Of a DNA stretch of 64,000 bases, positions 12,413-25,863 are shown piece by piece. The DNA is taken from NCBI GenBank assembly GCA_932521025.1, contig OW051473.1, forward strand, positions 6,262,001-6,326,000, written 5' to 3'. A program made the position numbers and the translations under genes. This stretch comes from Oscheius onirici (Eukaryota > Nematoda > Chromadorea > Rhabditida > Rhabditidae). The notes under the pieces are model-generated. The model was not told where the DNA came from. It searched no databases and saw only the letters and a list, made by a program, of their open reading frames with translations. Each line of letters begins with the position of its first letter. Within the stretch, counting starts at the first letter, position 1.

Positions 12413-15410
12413 AAAGTTGATTGTTTTACCCTCTCTTGCACAATAATTATTCCCGTTTTAGCTCCACACCACTCACATATGTACATTTGTGTTCATGTTC
12501 ATAACAATATAAAGGGTCAATAGGCTGTTACTGTATAAAGTGCAGGCTGTTGTAAATAGCGGAGAAAGGACAACCGATGATGACGTTATTGTTATGATGT
12601 TACTTGTCTGTCCCGCTTCTAATCTACTCATTTTTAGACAGATAGATGCTTTTCGGTATTACGCGAAACTGTTATGTTCGCATCAACAGACTCTTTGCGC
12701 CTTCTAGTCCCCACTTGAACATATGTGGTATTACTTTGTGGAGTACTTTTCAGAGCATTTAGTCTGCCACCAGCCACCACACTGTCAATGGGCCGTAAAA
12801 TGCCACCTTGAAATGTCACTGCTTAATTATTTAGGCTAATTTGTTAGACCTTAGCGTCCTACCCATTTCACTCTGCTGAAAGTGATGGAATTCTACCTCA
12901 CTGCGCAGCTATTTTCAGCCTCCCATTCATGGTCTCCAGTCTTTTCAATTTAAAAGTTCCATATATAAGCTTCATTCCGAATAAGACATAAAGTTAGACC
13001 AGATTCCGATTTGAGTTAAAACACAATGTTGTACTGTAAGAGCTTGAAAGTTTTTCTGACGAGAGAGACACGCAGGTGAAACTTGCGACGAAGCCTCTAG
13101 GTTACACCTGTTTGTCTTCTATGAATATTCAGCAGTTCTCTGGGAATTCGGTCACAGTTCGAAAAATCCTCGCAGATGGCCATCACGTCGCAAAAAGATT
13201 AGAAGTTCAGCTCATTTTTTTTCTCTTTAATCAAATGGTCGCAAGTGGGTGAGAGGCAGTTACAACTTGTCAAGCACAGGCATTGTTCCCCCACTCATCG
13301 AGAGAGGGAACACGTCTCTCATGCTTCCCACCCTCTAATGTGTCAGATAACCAGTTCAAATATTTTTGACCAAATAGATAGGAAGTGACATCCATCCAAA
13401 AGCGCAACGTCAGAGGCTTCCGCCTCCTCCTTTATGGTGTAGAATGCCCCCGGTGGGAGGAAATCCTCCAGCAGCTTTTAAGGTGATCAGCTCCTCCCAA
13501 TTTTCACTTGGAAACGACTCTGGTTCCCTATTTTTGCATTCTCGACATGCACACCCCCACCTAACGTATGACTGATTAAAAATTCACGCTGTTAGGAATC
13601 AGTTCATATTTTTATCATTTACTCCTCAATCAGAAGATGCTCACGCATGGATAACACTTCCATTTTCGGTTTGTTGACAGATTACGACACAGGTTCGAGG
13701 TGATGCAAAAGTCTCATCGTCTATGGAGGCGGTATAGGCAAACGAATGCTCGGTCATGCCTGCATTCGTACTGTTGAAACCGCTGATTTACGTGTCATTT
13801 TGGAAGACGACACGAAGCGTAAAATCTGGCATCAAAAGATCTTTACATAAGCAGTTCCTTCTATTCTGCGTGGGGTTCTAATTAGCCCATGTCAATGGGC
13901 CGGTAGTCTTTAGGTGATGCAAGACACCAGTCGTCAGAGCGTGTTTTCCAACTTTTCCGTAAATTAAAAACTACCCACATATAATAACACGCTGTTGTCT
14001 CATTCTCGTTGTGTAAGCACATGGTCTCTCCCACTCGCATTTTACACCTGTACAATAAGCTTACATAATAAGGAAATTGGTTAGCCATGATGTTGGTCTA
14101 CTCAATTCATGACTCTCACAAATATCATTAACCGTACGCAGTGAATGAATTTACGCCTTTTTGCCAGCTTAGCATAGCTGTTTTCCATTTATGATTGTAT
14201 TATGTGCTTTATCCGAGGAGGCGGGTCCGTCTCCTTGATCCCTTGTAACAATTAGAGCCGATAATTGTGTTACGACCCACTGGTGGTGGAGACCCTATCT
14301 ATAGACTCATTAGTTCTGTTGAATAGTCAACATTTTGGCAAGAAAAAGCCGGCCCCTTTGTATTTGCCCAAAACATTCGCCTAGATGACCTTTATGTGTG
14401 TTCCTTATAGTTGTGTGAGAGAGTATTCTCATAAAAATGACGAGCATGCTCTCGCACTCATTACGCGCGTCTACTAGCACCTGTTAGACGCATATTTTCA
14501 GGTTTTGTCGGGTAACTTTCACCATCTCCGAAGCAGTTGACCGTGTTGATTGCAATCAGTTATCTTATTCTTTCCACCCCCGGCGCATCAAAGCAAGCGT
14601 ATGTACGGCTTGATTTGAAAAGATTTGCTTTCGGGGCAAAGGTAGATCCCATCCTCGCTTCAGAGCTCACTGAATCCTCATCATCTGCGAGAGACGGTTC
14701 AGTTGAGCTGCTCTGCATCATCCGTTCGAGTCATTCGAGACCCATCTGGTGGTTCGGTTCGACTCGAAACCCAATTGTCATTTTGAGATGTCCCATTCTC
14801 TCTTTCTTAATATTTGTATATACACACAACTGACTCTGAAACACCGCTGGATCTATTGCTAGACCTTCGAAAAAAATTAAAGTTCGTCCTGAACAGAGAC
14901 ATTTTTATCATAGGCGTACATTCATTTAGCCCATTCAGATGGGTATATTAGATGGGTATATCCATGACTTTTGCCAGATGCTGTAGGTATCGCGATCAGC
15001 GGGGCGGAGCTTGTTTCCGCCCTTCATGTATATCTTTCAGATGCACTAGTAGAGGCTTCTGTTCGTACGGGAGACATATTCTGATCTTCAAGATCTCTGT
15101 ATTACCTTGCATAGTATGCCTGCTTACATTGGGAGAGAAAGTCAACATGTGATTGCGCTTTGTTGCGCTGTTTTCCACTTGCTCTTTTGCTGCATTTCAA
15201 CGAATTCGGTGAACAGGTCTCATATCATATAGCTTCTTCTGACCTCCTCCTCCACTGGTGTTCCCAGGTTTTGGTGGGAGGTTGTGACGGAGTGCTCTGT
15301 CCACCTCTAGACTTCCCCTTTCCATTTTTGGAACATTCCGGGTAATCGTCGTGCTCCGGTTTTTGGAATCTTGTACTCAGAACTTCCTTTGACCAACTTT
15401 ACATTTTTAG
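12413..15410. other. intergenic region, possibly with 5' exons of the IL-17-like gene
   Basis: No exon chain could be confirmed. A hydrophobic open stretch near 14537-14598 ends at a GTATGT donor (VLIAISYLILSTPGASKQA) and could be a signal-peptide exon, but no ATG and no phase link to the gene at 15411 was established. The missing start codon of that gene should lie here. Confidence 0.35.
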
Positions 15411-17076
15411 CCTTCACAGCTTGCCAAAATTTCGTCGTTACAACGAATCACGTCAATACTTGTCTTCTTGACACACTTAATATATTCCACAGTGTGAGTA
15501 TCTTATATTAAACCTAAATTTAGTTAGCTCAACACCTGGCAAATGCTACAAATTGAGCGAATTGTCTGACGTTAACCAGCGCACCTAACACAATCGAAAA
15601 CGTCAACGATGTTAAAAATTATACATTTTCAGTCCGTACAGGATCCGGCGGGAAACGGAAGACGATTGGGTGTCATCAGACGAATGTTTTCATCGATATA
15701 GCGAGGACAATCATCACAAAATATTCTCGCATTTTTTACATCGAAAAAACTCGTCACACTATTCACCCATTGCGCCATCGTATCACCAGGCACTGCTCAA
15801 ATTAGAGGTAAGCGAGCAGTTTTGTAACACCGCTTTATCAATTTTTTGCCTGATTACACCTGTTACTTGCTCCGTTTCTAAAAACCCTCTCAACGACTTA
15901 AATTGTCATCCAGGTGTTTTGTTTTCAGTTGAAAACAAACTAGGCGCGTTCCGACCATTAGGGACCTCCTGAATCTGCTTAACAACATGCAACTAGTGGT
16001 ACTTTGAGGTGATGTGGCCTTTGGACATAATCAGCAAGCAAGTCGTTTGTGTAACTAGAGTGAGATTGGGAGATCGTAGGCGGCATCCAAGAGAGCATTA
16101 CCGTTCAAAAAGCGCAAAAGTTGCATATCTGCATAAATTGTGAGTAATTTAGCTTGTGAAGTCCTCATGACGTGATGATTTACCATTGAGACGGGGTAGA
16201 TAAATTGAACCATTCAGCGGTCCACTGACCTCATCAGATTCCAAGGCAAAACACTCTTGTCATCACAACTACTGGGTACATAAGCATTGTCCAATACTAG
16301 ACGAGTGCCTTAATTACGATGACGCACACAGGACAGATCCTCCGTCTTTGAACCTTCTTCAATGTTCTTTAGAAGATTCCTCAAGTAGGGGAAGCCCGTG
16401 GGGTGAGAGAGCTGTATAGTTGCGCAAATTTCTGAAATTAAAGAAGCCCTTCCGAGTTCGTACATACCAGTTTACTAACTTCCGAATTTTGCTTGAAATT
16501 CTCGGAAACCACACGTTAAATCAAGATTAGAGCTAATTTACAGATGAGCGGCTTACGACATGGAGAGCAGATTACGACGAGTTCCTCTTCGTGTAACAGC
16601 AAAAAGCTAGACGTTATCAGTGCGGAGACACCGTTACGGGAGCGAGCTCTCTGCAAGTTTGAGTACGTCCTGAACTACAACCCGAAAAGGCTGCCGGCAG
16701 CCTTGACCGAAGTCAAATGTAGTTGCCCGCGACCAAACTCGAAATTGGTCGGTAAACGGATTTTCGAATGTGAGGCACTACGATATCAGGTAAACAGAGA
16801 TGGAGATGCTAAAAATACCCGCCAATTATAGGTGCGTGTACTGTTATTCGACGAGTCGTGCCAAACATTCCGTGAACATACCGAAAACATAGCCTTGGCT
16901 TGCATCCCCGTAGTTCAAGTAAGTTTTTCCAATCCAATTGTCGTGTTGAACGTTATCTCAGTTGGATTTGGGTTGGTTGGGAGAGCCTCATTAACCTGTA
17001 GTTTCAGGCAAACGCCAATGCCGACGGCGAGGAAAACTTCATGTTCCCGCTCAAGGCGGCCGATGTCCCGACCTAA
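15411..17076 (+). CDS. interleukin-17-like secreted cytokine, start unresolved
   Basis: Five exons join in phase: 15411-15493, 15633-15807, 16544-16789, 16832-16918 and 17008-17076, with TAA at 17074. The first carries a signal-like hydrophobic stretch ([15 protein letters not shown]), followed by a His/Ser-rich prodomain with the dibasic RIRRE. The C-terminal part has the IL-17 cystine-knot layout: [56 protein letters not shown]. This agrees with the family pattern of an NRxP-type segment, then C-x-C, a VL segment and a late Cys. C. elegans has IL-17 homologues (ILC-17.1) in neuromodulation. Intron 15808-16543 is 736 bp. No in-frame ATG was found before 15411, so another 5' exon is expected. 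An alternative is a nematode-specific secreted protein with chance similarity. Confidence 0.62.
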
Positions 17077-20000
17077 CCAACTTTGTCTCCTTGCTGTGCT
17101 GTCATATGCCGCTTCGAGAAGTGGTTATCTACCGGTTCATAGATGTTTCAGTTTTTTTAACATTTCACATGAGTCGTATTTTGTTTTTGTCGTAGTCAGA
17201 GATGCTGTTATCAGTATCATATGTGTATTTGTTGTTAAAAAAGACAAATTTATTTCCATCCAGTCCTTCTAAAATCTGAACAAACTCTCCCAATTTGTAC
17301 ATCAATTCGTGATCTCTTTCTTCCTGTCTGTTGTGTCCAATCTCCAAGATATGATCTTTAATAAACCTACGTTAATTGTCAGACTATTCATGGTTATTTT
17401 GAGATTCAGCGTGGGAGATGTTCAAACGAAAATAGCGTGGCGTCCATTAGTAGAAAAAGAACATTATACAAAGACGTACGCCCTCTTGAAAGTAATCCGT
17501 CGAACCAAGATGGCACTAGACAATGCCTTAGACGCATTTTAGCAGACTGGCTTTTTAGTCTTGCTTCATTTTCTCGTTTTCTGGCACAAAAATTCAGCCT
17601 ATATTTAAACAAAACGTTGTGCTTACAAGTCGGCATTCATCGTAACACAGTTACCACCTAACCAAATGGTATTTAGCTTACCCCCTCAAGACCGAAAGTG
17701 AGCATAAAAAGTTTTAATCAAAAAAAGAGAAAATAGAATTCCAAGTGGAAATTCTTTACGAAAAATTGAGCAACCGCAGCAGAAACATACATCCTATTTC
17801 AAAACGCACAACACTTAAAAAGTATGTTTAATTAAAGTGTTCAAAATCTTGTCGGAATATAAAAAAGTTTAATTATAACCAAACCGATGTCTGTGCTAAC
17901 CTTCATTCTCGGTTCTCTTCGGATTCAACCCTTCGACATTTAAATGCACGCAAAAATATGTTGCAACTCCAGAACAAATTTGATTTTTGGCGATTACCAG
18001 AACCTGAAAAGTTTATTGTGTGTCCCTCTCGGCGCAAATATCTTCGTCAAAGTTTTTTCTTTAAATTCAATGAGCTTTTCATTATAAGTGGACAAGCAGT
18101 CCGACTTGTTTTGACTAGTTGCAGTTCTCTCATGCACACCGTCTCATGTTCGTCTCAGTCTAGCTTTTCTCGGAATCCATGAGTCAACACTAACTCTTTT
18201 CATAAACAAGGTTTCTCTTTTATCGCTTAATAGCGTCGTACGATATTGGATCCGTGAGTGTTCTTTGACTTAGATGGGACTTATAATCACCCAAAGCTAA
18301 ATCCAAAAATCATGCCCGGTTTTTGCAAATGCTTATCCGGAAAAGGAAGGAACACCCAAGATCCTTCTCTATGATGAGATCCGGTGAGCATTAAACTAAC
18401 TTAGACCAGATGATCGTTGAAAAGCGCCGTGGAATAATCTTCAAAGCTTTGAAACTGCAGTGTTTATCTGCAAAATTCGCATCTGCATATTCATCTTGAA
18501 ACGTTCCACCTGGCTCCTTTTGAATTTTCGCTGCTCGAGCAGAGTCTTACTATGGCAAAATAGAGTCAAGGAATATTTTTCACGCAGCTTATGCGTCTTA
18601 GTGTTAAAAAAGTTGTTTGGATATGCTTCACGCCTGGATCTCGAACTGGATTCTGATCGCCTTTGCGAGAACGTAGGAGTTAGTCATGCCAGAATAACAA
18701 AAAGTTCAAAAACATTAGAATGCAGTTTATTCAATTTCAAAAAGGGCAAAATTGGAATAAGGCGGCTTTACACATTTTTGTATAATTTGGTCCCTGTAAA
18801 CAAAGGCTCATGCATCTTCGGATACCCAGGTTTCACTCAAAGATGAGCATCCTGTTTTTGAGAATTTGAACACCCACTCGCTCGTGCGGGTCAGACAACG
18901 CATTACGGAGCCTCATTTTACATGCGAACTGATCCTCCCTCATAATTGGTTACAAACATCTTGCGTCGGGAAGAAAGTCTTGACGGGTTTTTTTCCATCT
19001 TCTGACGCTTAGAATTCGCCATCACTCTCAAAGAACTTTAAAACTTTTTCTGCCCTCTTGGCCTCTTCTACCAGTTCATATTGTTCACCAAAACACCAAC
19101 AAAAAGCTTTCAGAGCGTGATAAAGATTATGCAAAGTAGGGCACTCTGAGGGTTAAAGCTCTATTTCTGTTTCAAGGCACATGTTTCTTTTAGGACGGCG
19201 GACAAGAGTTCAAGACGGGTAAACCTCTTGTTAGACGGTGCTCGAATGTTCAGCCCCTTTATCATTATCGTAATGATAAAGTCGCAAGAGCTATTTTCTC
19301 GTCCGTGTGTTTGTCTGCCCACGAAATTTGTCTTAATTTGTGCCGAAAGGCTTCGTCTCGGAAAGTTCAATGTTCGAAAGCATCAGTGGTCTGGATTTCA
19401 ATCCCGGTGCCCAGGATCTCAGCGCCAGCTCAATTAGTTCTCCTAAATATGTGAGGCTCGATCTCTAGAAGGTGTAATTTGAGCTTTTCCATACTCTTAT
19501 TTATTTCTCAATCCAAGCCGAAGGACAACTTTTTGCACGAGTCCAAAAATGTGTGGCGAGATCGGGTGCAAGAAGTTTTTCTGTGGACCTGTTTGAAGTG
19601 CGTACTCAAGTTCAAACGCCTTACACTTGTGTTGCACATGTGTTGAACGGCCCATTTAGCTTCCAAAATTTGCTTAGTTATGACCACCATCCTTTAAGCC
19701 TTGCCTTTTCCGCCATTTTTCAGTTTTCCCAGTTTTTAAAGGAAAAAGTGGAAAGTGCGCGTGCACATTGTGCGATGTACATTAGGAATAAAGGATGCAG
19801 CTTTTTCTGCACGGAGCGGGAGCCATCTGAGAGCGCATTCAATCATTTTAGGAAGGCCTCCTGTTTTATTCAGACTGCGCACAGGGCGTTTGCCCAGTGC
19901 ATACAATATTCTGTCTCTCGGACGCTTCACAGGACATCGACGAAAATGAGCCTCTTCTTTTTAGTCTACTTCCACGAACAACTGTTCTCTGTTTTAAAAA

Positions 20001-21012
20001 TTTCAAACTCTTTCTGTCTAGGTCAAAAATCATGGATTGGTGTTGTTTACTTTGATTGATTCCGATACTGTGAGAAAAGTAACTATTTGCAGCTGGGCAT
20101 TTGCTGTTCGTGAGAGACTGTTTGTGAGATATCAAGTCAGGTCACGCAAACATTTTCAGCTAGTACATCAAACCAAAGAATTTTATTTCTAGACTTGATG
20201 GTCATATTTTTCTTTTAATCTGATGTTCATCCATTCCGACGGTCAAAGAAGCTGTTTCCCTAAAAAAGGTTCATTATATCGTCTCTTCTCCCGGCAGAAT
20301 ATTGAATTCTTAGATAATTAAGAGCATGTGGGTCTCACCACTGCATGCATTAGGATTTCTTCTAGTAGAGACCGTTAGAGTAGCATCTTTACCATTATTG
20401 CGGCGGCGAACATCTTGCAAAATCAGAAGTTAGATTAGTTCCGACTTTTCCCACGCGTCTCAAGACCCTTTCAGCGTTCAACACTTTGATCCCAAAAAGC
20501 AAATCTGTGGATCTGGTGTTCCGTTTCCAAACACGCATGTACATGTTCTACGCTACATTATTCACTACGCAACAGCGCCAGCATTTCTAGAATTGTCTGG
20601 CTCTCTGTTCCAACATTTTGCAGTTGTTTCCATTCTTTCTTTAGTCTTCATTATAGGAAGCCAGAAGATTGAGGTTTTCATAACCGTGAGAGTCAATTAT
20701 CTTAATTGCACCCCCGTCCTTGTTCATATCCAGACGACCTGCCATGAACCTTTTCTTCTTGATATCATGCAGAAGGAAGCACAACCTTTGCACCTAGACA
20801 GACTGTCACTATTACCAACGCTGTGAATGCATAATTTCGTTACGCGGAACTATTATTTTTTCGCTGAAATTCATTTTAGCGACAAAGCGAATAATCTTCC
20901 GTGCTACCGGCTCTGATTGCTGGGCATAAATGTCACGAAAAATGACACTTTGCACAGCCTCTCTCTCTCTTTAATTTCTTCCCACTCATTGCAAAAACTG
21001 CCATTTTCAGAA
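17077..21012. other. intergenic region
   Basis: AT-rich and without a convincing exon chain. A long open stretch on + at 19553-20059 has no recognisable domain. A hydrophobic frame at 20593-20826 looks like a signal peptide followed by a Cys-containing segment but has no ATG; it could be an unrecognised exon. Confidence 0.4.
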
Positions 21013-22429
21013 ATGAACGATTCAAGAAGTGGTCCCGACTATCAAGCTATCTTTTACAACTCTTCAATAGCGTGCACAATTCTCTCAATTATCGCCTTTC
21101 TGGTAAATCTCTATTTAATCATTGTAAGTCATCTACCGTAATCTGAACAGGACAAACTTGCAGTGCTCCCGATATCTCAGACGTCCGATAGGTATTAATC
21201 TGCGTCTTTGTGTTTCTCTCTCAGCTTCTGATGCTCTTGCTGCGTTCTGCTACATCTTGACCTACTGTATCAATGTCATATTCCCCAGCGACATCTCCAA
21301 CTGCTGGTCGTTACTGCTCGAGGTACACCGAACTTTTTCATATATACTTTTTATTTAGGTCATAAAGTTTACAACATTCTTTGCTTCTGTCAGCACTCTT
21401 CTCATCCTGGCCCTTAATCACTACGTTGGCATCGTCTATCCACTAAGAAGGTAATCATCTTCTTGATTGCAAACACACAATGAGTTTAGAGACGTAATAA
21501 CAAATGGAAGTGTCCGATTTGCCATTCTTATGTCATACTTGGTTCCACTTGTGGTTTTTTTCGCGCTTTTTTGCGTGGTTCCCGGTGGATTTCGTGCTCC
21601 GATAGCTTTCGGTTTCTTTTCAAAGGACGGATGTGCCAGCCGGAGGTTTTTACGTAAGACAAAAAGGAAAATTTTAGTCCAAGATGTTTTTGCAGAATCT
21701 TCCGTTGTCCGATCTGTCATTGTTGGTCCGTTCATCATCTTTGTCCTTTTCATATCTTTCCTCTATTGTCACATCATCTACCACATGAGCAGGACATCAA
21801 AGGACCCATTGATCATTAACAACACAAACAAACGAAAATACAATGCAAAGCTTCTGAGTACACTCGCTTTACTGGCCGGCTCAGCCCTTATTGGTAAGTG
21901 TTTGGTCGGCTAAAACATTAAGATGCTATTTTTAGGCTGGCTGCCAACCACAGTCCTCTTCGCCCTAATTTGTCAAGAATGCATCTTCCCCATTACTTTG
22001 CCATCTCTGATGTACTTAACGTATGTTTGCTAGGAATTATAATCAGAAATAAATTTCAGGATCCTCAGTCACTTCCTTAACATCTTTAAACTGATTTTTG
22101 ACGCGCTAATTTACGCCAGCCGTCTGATCGAGATTCGATTTGCCATGTGGGAGTTCCACAACTCGGTCTTATCGTCTATAGATGGTACCTTGATCTTAAT
22201 AATCCTCATGAACAGAAATTTAGACATTTTTGGAACAAAGAAGTATAGAAGAAACGTTCCTCAAGAGTTTCAAAAGTACATCAACGATTCAAGCCGTTCT
22301 CTGAAAACGCGTAAGCTTGATGGCGGAGTGAACTACTTGAACAAGAAATCAATAACTTCTCAGTCATCTTTCTCAAAAACTACAGTTGTAAATACTGGAA
22401 AGGTATGTTTTTTAGATCTATTAATTTGA
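21013..22429 (+). CDS. class A-like orphan G protein-coupled receptor
   Basis: Eight exons chain in phase from ATG 21013. Seven hydrophobic segments are seen, among them [18 protein letters not shown] (TM1), [19 protein letters not shown] (TM2), [18 protein letters not shown] (TM3), [18 protein letters not shown] (TM4), [18 protein letters not shown] (TM5), [18 protein letters not shown] (TM6) and [11 protein letters not shown] (TM7). The conserved disulfide pair is plausible (NCW before TM3, DGC in loop 2). The DRY motif is NHY, followed by VGIVYPL, and NPxxY is replaced by DALIYASR. The basic, Ser/Thr-rich tail reads through to TGA at 22427. Alternatively an intron from 22402 joins an exon near 22548 ending at 22583. 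It resembles nematode orphan amine/peptide-type receptors; the ligand is unknown. Confidence 0.8.
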
Positions 22430-23913
22430 AGTTGAACCGTCTCTGTGTGTTTGTCTGTCCATGTGAAGCCTCGACGCGGGAAAAGTGAAAAGAAATGCCA
22501 TGCTGGCCTGTTGTCTTATTTGTCCAGAATAGAAGTGGAATTTTCAGCTGTCATTGAAAGATAATGGTCACGCGGAGGTATGATGGGAAGAATCATCGCT
22601 ATTGTATTGTGTCATTACAGCTTTGTAAATCTTAGTAAAGCCTTGTCTTATTCTTCTTGATGGTTAATTGTCAATTGGCTGCATTACTCCCCCGACCTTC
22701 GAAGAACGCACAACGGAAATGACGACAATTCATCGCAGAGATAGAGAGCGAACTATTCATATTTGCAAACATTTGAAACAAGTGTGCTTTACCCGGAAGA
22801 ATGACCTTTGGACTAAAAGGGCGCTCTATCGTTTCTACACAGATTGTGTGACCGACAAAAGGGCGTGAGAATGGTGGCGTGACCTGGACCACAATTGATT
22901 TTACGAAATACAATCCAGACTGTTAGTCACTACTTCTTTCTGTTTGATTCACTCTGAGTATTTCAGTTTTTTGACCACTTACCCAATATTTGAACTTTGG
23001 GGTCAGTGCTATGTCGACAGCTGGTTGTCTGGCGATAAACGACCGCAGGTCGCAAGCCTGGACTGACAAACTGCAGCAGACTTCCTCAAACATTCACTTT
23101 AGAAAAACTGCCATAGTTTTTTTTCTCTATAAATTCTTTTTGCCGTTTTGGGCTGTTTTTTCAAGGGAGTGACGGAATACCAGCACCCGTCAGTCAGATG
23201 TCCACGTGTCCTCTCCTTTCCACACTGGCGACCGGTCGTTTGCGCCCTTTCAACCTCACACCTGTAAACTCTCCCCTGTTAATCTCAAACACTGATCGAT
23301 CTTGTTCATTTTGGCGTTCTTGAAAAGAGTAACACTGAGTAACAATCCTCTTGACTTCCATCCATGTGGTTCAAAAACAATTTCAAAAAATCAATGCCGT
23401 CCATTTTCTGTGGCGCCGCGAATCTTTACAGTTTAGCTTCCTCCAGTGTTTGTTTTTATAGAACGCATTGACCATTGTAATCTGAGGTTTTGATTGCACG
23501 GAAACTGTCTGTCTATACACTCTCTTTCAGCAGCCTCAAAGGAAATCACATGGCCGATTCGAGATTCTAGCACAAGAGCTTCCTCTTTTCTTTGATAACA
23601 ATGAACTTTTATCAGCCCCACACTGTAGCAATTTTTCCACTGCACTTTGTCCTGAAATTGTTGAGAAACAGTTAGATTGCCAGGATATGAGTCATATGCA
23701 TCAAAACATCGATGATGTTTTTATGTAAGGTGTCTAGAAACGCTCGTAGCGATGGCCACTCGACGGCCGTACTGCACTTGCTATCTCTTATCAATTGAGC
23801 GTCTAGTCTAATTCATCAGGCCACATGTCTGAATTTCGTTCTTTTCGTTTTTATGTTGTTCTAATTTTCAATATGATTCAGACACATTCGGGTAGTGTCT
23901 CTTCTCATTTTAT
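22430..23913. other. intergenic region
   Basis: No coding chain was found apart from a possible final GPCR exon around 22548-22583. Short open frames lack splice support. Confidence 0.45.
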
Positions 23914-25655
23914 ATGGCTTGCTGTATACGGTCAAAAATATGCTCTCTATGGGACAGTTACAAAAAAGTAAGTTCAGCTTTTGTTGATCGTAAAGTTTAT
24001 CTTTTAGATTGATTGTCTTGCCTCTCAGCAGGAACTTAAACGTCTCGGAGAACATAAATACTCAGCAGTAGACAACAGCTGGCTGGACGACCTATGTATG
24101 AAAAAGTAAGCTCATCTTCCTCGTTGTCTTTGCAATAAAACTGTTTTATTTCAGATGGTGGGAATACGTCGTCACATGGTGTCCCATGTGGGTAGCCCCA
24201 AATCTCATCACCTTAGTCGGACTAGTCATTAATCTCTTCACTGTTCTCGTACTCGGAAGTTACTCTTACTCCGCAACAGAGTCGGTGGGTTTTTGGCTTA
24301 AATTTGCCGTGAATTTTGACTGGAACGTCAGTGACAAAACGTCAGTGAATGGATTAGTCTCGATAAGAAATATTTCCGTTTGAGGTAAAAAAAGCTGAGC
24401 ATAGTTGATAATTGCCGGCTCATAGAAATTATCTGATCACCGGTAAAAGCGTTTTCAGGCACCGTGGTGGGCATATATACAAGCCGCGTTTGGGCTTTTC
24501 CTGTACCAAACACTGGATGCAATTGACGGAAAACAAGCCAGGAGAACAAAGTCGAGTTCGCCTTTGGGAGAGTTGTTTGATCATGGCTGTGACTCTATGA
24601 CACAAGGTTTGTACAGTTTTTTTGGGTAGAGAAGTTAACAATTGATTTTTCGAGTTAAATATATGCTTCTCACAGCGTAGTGCAGAATGCTAAAAGTGTA
24701 TATTTCAGTCTTTGTCACCCTGAACATCTGCTATGCTCTTTCTCTCGGTCGAATTCCAAACGGAGTCATGATTGTCTCCATCATTTCTGTTGTAATGTAC
24801 TACTGTGCTCATTGGTCCACCTATTGTACTGGGCAATTGAGGTTTTCTCAGTAAGTAAATCGTACTGACCTTCAAAGAAATGCCATAGGTTTGACGTTAC
24901 TGAAGCTCAAATGTCTGTGATTGGTACACTTTTAACTACGGCACTTCTTGGAAACGATATCTGGACTATGGGACTTGTAAGTTGTTACCTACTGGAAATC
25001 ATCAAAAATTTTAGTTTTCTTGGATTGAAGTGGGACACGTGATCCTGTTTGGTAGTTTGATAGGCGCAGTGTATCAAATAAACGGATATCTGCAAGTGAT
25101 TTTTAGTGGAGGTGCTGGAAAGAATGGTTCCACAATCGCTGTAAGATAATTATTATTTTCTTCAAGTGTAAGTTTTTAAGGGAACATCCGTTATTTTTCC
25201 GTTGTTCCCACTATTGATGGTTATTGTGCCCTTCGTCATGATCTATAAGAAATCTCCGTCCAGTGTCTACGATGAGCACATTACTATGCTCATGTTGTGT
25301 ATGGGTGCTGTTGGTTTGTATTTTAGCCCTAATCTGCATGAACGAATAATTTTAGGAGCCAAAGCAACAAACAGACTCGTGATTGCCCATATGAGCAAAA
25401 GTGAGCTAAGATTGTGGGACTGGATCTATATGGGCCCAATTGTCATCATGTTCAACCAATACTATGACTATCCGTTTGACGAATACAAACTTCTGATAGC
25501 TGTGACGGTATGTTCTAATTATTGAAAAAAAACACAAAATTCAGATATACTGTTACGCCTCGCTATTAATTTTCTGCACTGTTGTGACACGACAATTCTG
25601 CGAGTTTTTCAACATCTACTGCTTTACTCTTGGTCCGCGAGCCAAGGCCGCCTGA
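23914..25655 (+). CDS. choline/ethanolamine phosphotransferase (CDP-alcohol phosphotransferase)
   Basis: The chain starts at ATG 23914 ([18 protein letters not shown]) and ends with TGA 25653-25655 (LGPRAKAA). The N-terminal [19 protein letters not shown] and [18 protein letters not shown] match CEPT1/CHPT1/EPT1 proteins. The catalytic signature DGxxARx8GxxxDxxxD is complete: DGKQARR, then a spacer, then [10 protein letters not shown]. Several transmembrane helices follow, with [13 protein letters not shown] and the family's C-terminal hydrophobic segments. It would make phosphatidylcholine or phosphatidylethanolamine from CDP-alcohol and diacylglycerol in ER or Golgi membranes. Introns are mostly about 40-50 bp. 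The sequence alone does not decide between choline and ethanolamine preference. Confidence 0.92.
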
Positions 25656-25863
25656 CTCCTGGTGAGCATTTCCCGTGAAAACAGGTGGAATCAGTATTCT
25701 ATTCAGAAGCCCGAAGACGACATCTACAGTATATGAATAAGGACCGTCGTCTAGTCACAAATTGCTCACAAAGTTTTATAAATTGACGAGTATTATGATG
25801 CCCGTCCTGTCAGAAACGCAGAAAGAGAAAACACAAACAGAGATCATTCACTATAAGAGATCT

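Noticed and set aside
19553-20059. 168-codon open frame on +
   Set aside because: No domain, no splice context, unremarkable composition, and overlapping open frames on the other strand; likely a chance opening.
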